This document shows positions 5,939-9,460 of a DNA stretch of 9,460 nt, one piece after another. The position numbers were made by a program, and so were the translations under genes. Below the pieces are notes generated by a model. That model saw only the letters and a program-made list of their open reading frames with translations. It was not told where the DNA came from and ran no database searches. Positions within the stretch are counted from its first letter, which is position 1. Each line of letters opens with the position of its first letter. This DNA comes from Pontiellaceae bacterium (GTDB lineage: Bacteria > Verrucomicrobiota > Kiritimatiellia > Kiritimatiellales > Tichowtungiaceae), in assembly GCA_029934215.1 (NCBI GenBank), contig JAOZMR010000092.1, positions 1 to 9,460 on the forward strand, given 5' to 3'.

Positions 5939-6597
5939 GAGTACACCTCCGCGTTTCGCAGGTCGATGATTCCGTCGTTCATTTGGGCGTGGAAAAACTT
6001 CGGCATGGGTTCTCTTCCTCTGTAGTCCATGTCGTAGAGCATCCATCCGAGGTCTTTTGTTTTTCCAAGGGTTGGAAGCTTTTCGGCGTCTTTTTGAATA
6101 AATTCGAAGTCGACGGGAAACTCGCGGCATCCGAAATAGGGACGATGAAAGCACGCGCCTTTTGAGGCTCGGCGGATGAACATTTGTTCAAACTTGGTGA
6201 CAGAATCTTCCGAGCCCGCTTTCGGTGTCATTTCGAATTCGGCGTGAATGACATAGGAGACATCGCGAAGAAAAAGCCCAGCCCGTTGCTGGCGTTCCTT
6301 TTCGATGAACAGGCCAAGCGGCTTGTCGCTTTCGCCAGACAGATGTTTTGCGGAAGGTTTTGTCGCCTTTTTGCCCACTTCATTGCGCCGGACGGATTCC
6401 CATTTGATTGGGTTGAGCACGTCGATTTGAAGGATGTTCCATTGGATGGCGGGTTTCCACAGAATCGCTTCGAGGATTCCGCGTGCGGCTGACGGGGTCA
6501 TCACATCGTAGCTGACCCGCTCTACTTTCATTTCCGGTCGGGTGAAGCAGGCGTTCTCGCCGTTCACCTTGATTCGGAATGGATTGCTTTTGCTCAT
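5935..6597 (-). CDS. cas5c: Cas5c pre-crRNA endoribonuclease and complex subunit, type I-C (Cas5d family)
   Basis: Type I-C lacks Cas6. Cas5c instead cuts the pre-crRNA repeat and stays bound to the crRNA 5' handle. The 220-residue protein shows the family landmarks: FTRPEMKVERVSYDVMTPSAA near residues 18-37, ILEAILWKPAI at 41-51, RRNEV at 70-74, and the C-terminal FIRRASKGACFHRPYFGCREF region (140-160). Candidate catalytic Tyr, Lys and His residues exist (for example Y30, K146, H151), but I cannot assign them without an alignment. A Shine-Dalgarno AAGGAGA (6604-6610) precedes the ATG and overlaps the cas3 stop; the gap to cas3 is 11 nt. The TGA overlaps the cas8c ATG. A palindromic repeat at 6063-6077 encodes KLPTLGK at 173-179 in a surface-like position near the C-terminus. 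Confidence 0.96.
   Translation of the reverse strand: MSKSNPFRIKVNGENACFTRPEMKVERVSYDVMTPSAARGILEAILWKPAIQWNILQIDVLNPIKWESVRRNEVGKKATKPSAKHLSGESDKPLGLFIEKERQQRAGLFLRDVSYVIHAEFEMTPKAGSEDSVTKFEQMFIRRASKGACFHRPYFGCREFPVDFEFIQKDAEKLPTLGKTKDLGWMLYDMDYRGREPMPKFFHAQMNDGIIDLRNAEVYS
6063..6077. repeat. Dispersed palindrome within cas5c
   Basis: TTCCAA-GGG-TTGGAA, a perfect family member, read as LPTLGK. Confidence 0.8.
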
Positions 6598-6608
6598 GTT
6601 TTTTCTCC

Positions 6609-8807
6609 TTAAATGATAGTGGTTTCTGGCTCGTAACAGTCGATTTGATCGGGCGGAGTGAATCCGTAGATTGTGCCATAGAGAATGTTATTATCCAGAA
6701 AATAGGTTCCGGGATAGTCGGGCAGTTCGCGGGCGTGTCCTTCGTCGATCAATTTCCTCATGACGTTTTTTGGGATGTTGATTGTGTAGCGCTGTAGCTT
6801 TCGGAAGAGACTGCGGGCATCCCAGTCGAGGAGATTGTCTACGATTTTCGGAGCGTCACCAAATGGGACGATGAGCGGGAGTTGCCATCCGTTTTCGATC
6901 AGCCGGAATTCTTGCGCGGCAGTGCGGAAGCTGAAGTCGAGATTCCCGCTGAGTAGCGGTCGGATGTTTTTCTTGTCCAGCTCGCTTTCGCCAAGCTGAA
7001 AGAAGCGTTGCTTGAAATAGCTCTCGAAGGTTTCGGGGAGAAAGATGTTTTCGAGGCGGTCTTCCTGCAAATACTCCCGAGCAAGGGAAGCGGGCGATTG
7101 AACGTAGTCGGGCTGATTTTCCGGCACGAAGACGACGGTTTTTCCAAGGGTTGGAAGTTTTCCTTCGCGGTTGCAGCGTCCGGCAGCCTGCGCGATGGAG
7201 TCGAGTCCGGCGAGTGCTCGATAGACCACGGGGAAATCAAGATCGACCCCCGCCTCAACGAGCGAGGTGCTGATTACGTAGAGCGGGGCATTCTCTTTTT
7301 CCAATCGTTGGAAAATGGTTTCCAAGGTTTGGAAGCGGTGCTCCGCGCACATGTTTGTGGAGAGATGAATGGTTTGCTCTTCCGGCAGACGTTGCGCCAG
7401 CGTCCGGCAATCGTCTTTTCGATTTACGATACACAAAACGGATTGGTTTTCGTCCAAGATGGAATCCGCAATTGTTTCGATTGTCACGGGCGACAAGTCA
7501 TGAAACCGCTCCACGTTCACGCGTTGTAAGTTTGTTGTGAGCGACGCTGGGTTTTCAATGATTTCCGTGATGCAGTCGAAGCCTTCTTTGAAATTAAAAT
7601 CGAAGCTTTCGGTTTTTGTGAGCACGGGTTGTGTTGCCGTGCAGAGTACGGGCGTGACGCCGTAGTGACGATGCAGTTCGCGAATGGCGAAAACGGACGG
7701 GCGCAGAAATGGGGGCGGCAAGCATTGCGCTTCATCGAAAATGACCACGCTATTCGTGATGTTGTGCAGTTTTCGGCACTGCCCTTTGCAAGCGTGAAGC
7801 GATTCAAAAAACTGGACGGCGGTTGTGACAATAATTGGCGCATCCCAGTTTTCTGTAGCCAATCGACTGCGCCGAGTTTCTCTCTTTTCATCGTCATCCG
7901 CCACACTGCTATGATGTTCTAGAACCGCATTTCCAAACCTTGGAATTTTTCGAAAAACCTCTGCGGTCTGTTCGATGATGTTGGTGTAAGGAATCACATA
8001 GATGATGCGACGTTTCCCGTGCTTCACAGCATGACGCAACGCAAACGCCAACGAAGATAGCGTTTTTCCGCCGCCCGTCGGAACCGTCAGCGAAAAGACC
8101 GCCGAATCTTTTTCTGCCGCAGTTCGACACTGCGTCAAAACATCGGCTCGAATCGTATTCACGGGCGTTGAGTCTGCTGTTCGACACAACTCATCCATAT
8201 AGGAATCGAACGCAGGAAGAAGTTCTTTGAGTTCGGGATATTCGTCATTCCGCAGATCAGCCCGTCCTTCATCCATAAATGCTTCTGTATCGAGAAAGTC
8301 CGCATCCAGTAGGCATGAGAAAAGCATTCGTATAAAAAAGGCGACATCGCCGCCGTCTTTCAAAATCTTCGGCGGCGCAGGGTGCGCTTGTTCTTTGATT
8401 TCATCGGGAACGTTTTTCAGGGTTGCGTCTGAAACGTCGGGGTTTCGCATTTTTGGCTCCAACGCCCTCGCCCCCGTTTTGTCCGACCCAAAATCCGCCA
8501 ACCCCGTATGATGCCCCATAATGAGCCAGCAGAAAACCTTTGCCATTTTTTCATGCATGCGCGATTGAGCCAGATGCCCGCCTGCTTCGGAATGAACAAC
8601 TTTCAGAGTTTCCCCTTCGAGTTTTCTCTGAAAATCAGGATTGTATTTCCCAAGATCATGCCACAGCCCGGCAAGGTAGGTCCACTGTTCGCCGCCAAAA
8701 GGCGAAGCGGATTCTGCCGCCAATTTTGCGACGTTTTGTAAATGTTGCTCCATTGGCTGCCACTCTTTTTTTGGCTGTTCTTTTTTGCTATGCGCGTAGT
8801 AGTTCAT
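6609..8807 (-). CDS. cas3: Cas3 helicase-nuclease, type I-C (HD and helicase domains fused)
   Basis: Cas3 is recruited to DNA bound by the surveillance complex, nicks the displaced strand and degrades it processively. The 732-residue protein starts with an HD nuclease domain: H6 and H22, H50-D51 in GLWHDLGKYNPDF, and H99-H100 in MGHHTGLAD. The superfamily 2 helicase follows: Walker A TGGGKT at 244-249, DEAQ at 358-361, TATQP at 390-394, SLVEAGVDLDFP, and QAAGRCNREG as the arginine-finger motif. All core motifs are intact. The start at 8807 has a good ribosome site (GGAGG, 7 nt upstream). It is first in the operon, with a promoter-like sequence just upstream. Four palindromic repeats lie in its frame and encode IPRFGN, FQTLE, FQRLEK and LPTLGK; the last falls just after the GRCNREG motif. 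Confidence 0.97.
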   Translation of the reverse strand: MNYYAHSKKEQPKKEWQPMEQHLQNVAKLAAESASPFGGEQWTYLAGLWHDLGKYNPDFQRKLEGETLKVVHSEAGGHLAQSRMHEKMAKVFCWLIMGHHTGLADFGSDKTGARALEPKMRNPDVSDATLKNVPDEIKEQAHPAPPKILKDGGDVAFFIRMLFSCLLDADFLDTEAFMDEGRADLRNDEYPELKELLPAFDSYMDELCRTADSTPVNTIRADVLTQCRTAAEKDSAVFSLTVPTGGGKTLSSLAFALRHAVKHGKRRIIYVIPYTNIIEQTAEVFRKIPRFGNAVLEHHSSVADDDEKRETRRSRLATENWDAPIIVTTAVQFFESLHACKGQCRKLHNITNSVVIFDEAQCLPPPFLRPSVFAIRELHRHYGVTPVLCTATQPVLTKTESFDFNFKEGFDCITEIIENPASLTTNLQRVNVERFHDLSPVTIETIADSILDENQSVLCIVNRKDDCRTLAQRLPEEQTIHLSTNMCAEHRFQTLETIFQRLEKENAPLYVISTSLVEAGVDLDFPVVYRALAGLDSIAQAAGRCNREGKLPTLGKTVVFVPENQPDYVQSPASLAREYLQEDRLENIFLPETFESYFKQRFFQLGESELDKKNIRPLLSGNLDFSFRTAAQEFRLIENGWQLPLIVPFGDAPKIVDNLLDWDARSLFRKLQRYTINIPKNVMRKLIDEGHARELPDYPGTYFLDNNILYGTIYGFTPPDQIDCYEPETTII
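7142..7156. repeat. Dispersed palindrome within cas3
   Basis: TTCCAA-GGG-TTGGAA, identical to the copies in cas5c and after cas7. Read as LPTLGK, directly behind helicase motif VI. Confidence 0.8.
7297..7315. repeat. Dispersed palindrome within cas3
   Basis: TTTTCCAA-TCG-TTGGAAAA, 8-bp perfect arms, read as FQRLEK. It is four bases from the next copy. Confidence 0.8.
7320..7334. repeat. Dispersed palindrome within cas3, second of a tandem pair
   Basis: TTCCAA-GGT-TTGGAA, read as FQTLE. Together with the neighbour at 7297-7315 it encodes RFQTLETIFQRLEK. Confidence 0.8.
7931..7945. repeat. Dispersed palindrome within cas3
   Basis: TTCCAA-ACC-TTGGAA, read in the other frame as IPRFGN, between helicase motifs I and II. 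Confidence 0.8.
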
Positions 8808-8810
8808 GTT

Positions 8811-8861
8811 GTTTCCTCCGTAGGTCTAGTGTGAGTATATCTTTATCCTCCGCTTCGTCAG
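8811..8861 (-). promoter_or_regulatory. Candidate cas operon promoter and cas3 ribosome site
   Basis: On the minus strand, CTGACG (8861-8856), a 16-bp spacer and TATACT (8839-8834) resemble -35 and -10 boxes. CGGAGGAAAC (8820-8811) follows as the cas3 Shine-Dalgarno, 7 nt before the ATG. This would give a leader of only about 20 nt. No clear operator was seen. Confidence 0.5.
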
Positions 8862-8862
8862 A

Positions 8863-8868
8863 TATAAT
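8863..8868 (+). promoter_or_regulatory. Candidate folB -10 box
   Basis: A perfect TATAAT lies on the plus strand 46 nt before the folB ATG. No good -35 box is seen at 16-18 bp upstream. It sits immediately next to the outward cas3 -35-like box, so the two promoters would be back to back. Confidence 0.4.
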
Positions 8869-8913
8869 AAAGCAAATCTTGTGGTTGAATTGCTCTTGTG
8901 TCACATTTTGGCA

Positions 8914-9270
8914 ATGAAACTACCGGATAAAATTTATATCAGAGATTTAGCTCTACGTTGCATTATTGGTCTCTATCCAGAAGAACGTGCGACAAAACAG
9001 GAGGTCATCATCAATGTCGTATTGACGACGGATCTACGCAAGGCTGGACGGAGTGACGCCATCCATGACACTGTCGATTATCACGCCGTTCAATGTTCCA
9101 TTATTGATGCAGTCGAACGTAGCGAATTCAAACTAATTGAATCGCTCGCGGAACAGATTGCGGAGATCTGTTTGAACGCCAAGGTGGTTTCCACAGCTAC
9201 GGTGACCATCGACAAGCCAGGCGCTCTTCGCTTCTGCAAAAGCGTCGCCGTCGAAATCATACGTCCGTAG
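8914..9270 (+). CDS. folB: Dihydroneopterin aldolase FolB
   Basis: FolB converts 7,8-dihydroneopterin to 6-hydroxymethyl-dihydropterin and glycolaldehyde in cytoplasmic folate synthesis. The 118-residue product fits the family (about 115-125): IYIRDLALRCIIGLYPEER at the N-terminus with the E23/E24 pair, TVDYHAV at 53-59, LIESLAE with E76, and the C-terminal TIDKPGAL with catalytic-type K101. I chose the ATG at 8914 because the family begins with the strand just before IYIRDL; the open frame extends to a GTG at 8881, but those 11 residues match nothing typical. No Shine-Dalgarno is evident. It diverges from the cas operon and shows no functional link to it, so it probably marks the chromosomal flank of the CRISPR locus. 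Confidence 0.93.
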   Translation: MKLPDKIYIRDLALRCIIGLYPEERATKQEVIINVVLTTDLRKAGRSDAIHDTVDYHAVQCSIIDAVERSEFKLIESLAEQIAEICLNAKVVSTATVTIDKPGALRFCKSVAVEIIRP

Positions 9271-9345
9271 CTGTCGCCGCGAATGAAACAGGGATGATTC
9301 CTGGATTTAGTGTTACGCGCGTTGAAGTAGACCGCCGAGCAGTTT

Positions 9346-9460
9346 TTACTTCAAGACGACTTCGTAATAAAGCGTTTTGTCTTTCGCTCCATCTAGGTTT
9401 ATCACCCCGTTCACACATTCGATCGTTCTTCCGGTTCTTCGACCGTCATGATCTAGAATG
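9346..9460 (-). CDS. C-terminal end of an unidentified protein, cut by the window edge
   Basis: Reading in from the right edge on the minus strand, 37 codons are open to a TAA at 9348-9346. The residues run ILDHDGRRTGRTIECVNGV then INLDGAKDKTLYYEVVLK. The style (LDHDGRRTG, then DGAKDKTLYYEV) looks like a C-terminal beta-sandwich edge and reminds me of tails of secreted carbohydrate-active enzymes in PVC bacteria, but I cannot name the family. It converges on folB with 75 bp between stops. The start, domains and function lie outside the window. Confidence 0.6.
   Translation of the reverse strand, partial: ILDHDGRRTGRTIECVNGVINLDGAKDKTLYYEVVLK

Noticed and set aside
5939..6154. Upstream extension of cas8c inside cas5c
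   Set aside because: It reads cas5c out of frame; the ATG at 5938 matches the family N-terminus and makes the ATGA junction.
7600..7740. DEAQ instead of DEAH in Cas3 as a defect
   Set aside because: A DEAQ-type motif is, to my knowledge, common in I-C Cas3 proteins, and all the other motifs are intact.
8881..8913. Longer folB from a GTG at 8881
   Set aside because: The extra 11 residues do not match the family, and the ATG at 8914 lies at the normal N-terminus.
9289..9303. Terminator hairpin between folB and the convergent gene
   Set aside because: CAGGGATGATTCCTG gives only a 6-bp stem including a G-T pair, and no T-run follows on either side.

Overview
The window holds an almost complete type I-C CRISPR-Cas operon on the minus strand (about 8840 down to 163), followed on the right by an unrelated housekeeping gene, folB, on the plus strand and the tail of another minus-strand gene. 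No CRISPR array is visible. The organism cannot be named from this sequence. The moderate GC, the short A/T-rich low-complexity repeats between and inside genes, and the many small TTCCAA-TTGGAA palindromes inside coding sequence make me lean towards the PVC group (Kiritimatiellota, Lentisphaerota, Verrucomicrobiota). That is an impression, not a demonstration.

Transcribed right to left, the operon reads cas3 (8807-6609), cas5c (6597-5935), cas8c (5938-4136) with an internal cas11c start at 4525, cas7c (4139-3228), a 106-codon gene I do not recognise (3154-2834), a gene combining HEAT repeats, a Cys4 zinc-binding module and a PD-(D/E)XK-like nuclease (2758-1892), cas4 (1895-1248) and cas1 (1206-163). 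The usual I-C order is cas3-cas5-cas8c-cas7-cas4-cas1-cas2. The two extra genes therefore sit exactly between the interference block and the adaptation block. The nuclease gene shares an ATGA stop/start overlap with cas4, as cas5/cas8 and cas8/cas7 do, so it is wired into the operon like a true cas gene. cas2 is not in the window: the place where it would be expected holds a 49-bp tandem repeat.

Established roles: Cas5c, Cas7, Cas8c and Cas11c form the crRNA-guided surveillance complex, with Cas5c also cutting pre-crRNA. Cas3 is the recruited helicase-nuclease. Cas4 and Cas1 act in spacer acquisition. What the 106-residue protein and the HEAT/zinc/nuclease protein add is unknown, and this pair is the best candidate here for an undescribed accessory module.

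Repeats form a second layer. Ten palindromes close to TTCCAA-N3-TTGGAA lie in the cas operon, eight of them in coding frames. Two more form a 14-bp-stem hairpin just after cas7. A different A/T-rich repeat appears in frame within cas4, another separates cas4 from cas1, and a third forms the tandem repeat at the left edge.

The 106-bp gap between cas3 and folB carries back-to-back promoter-like sequences. folB converges on a gene running in from the right edge, of which only the last 37 codons are present.
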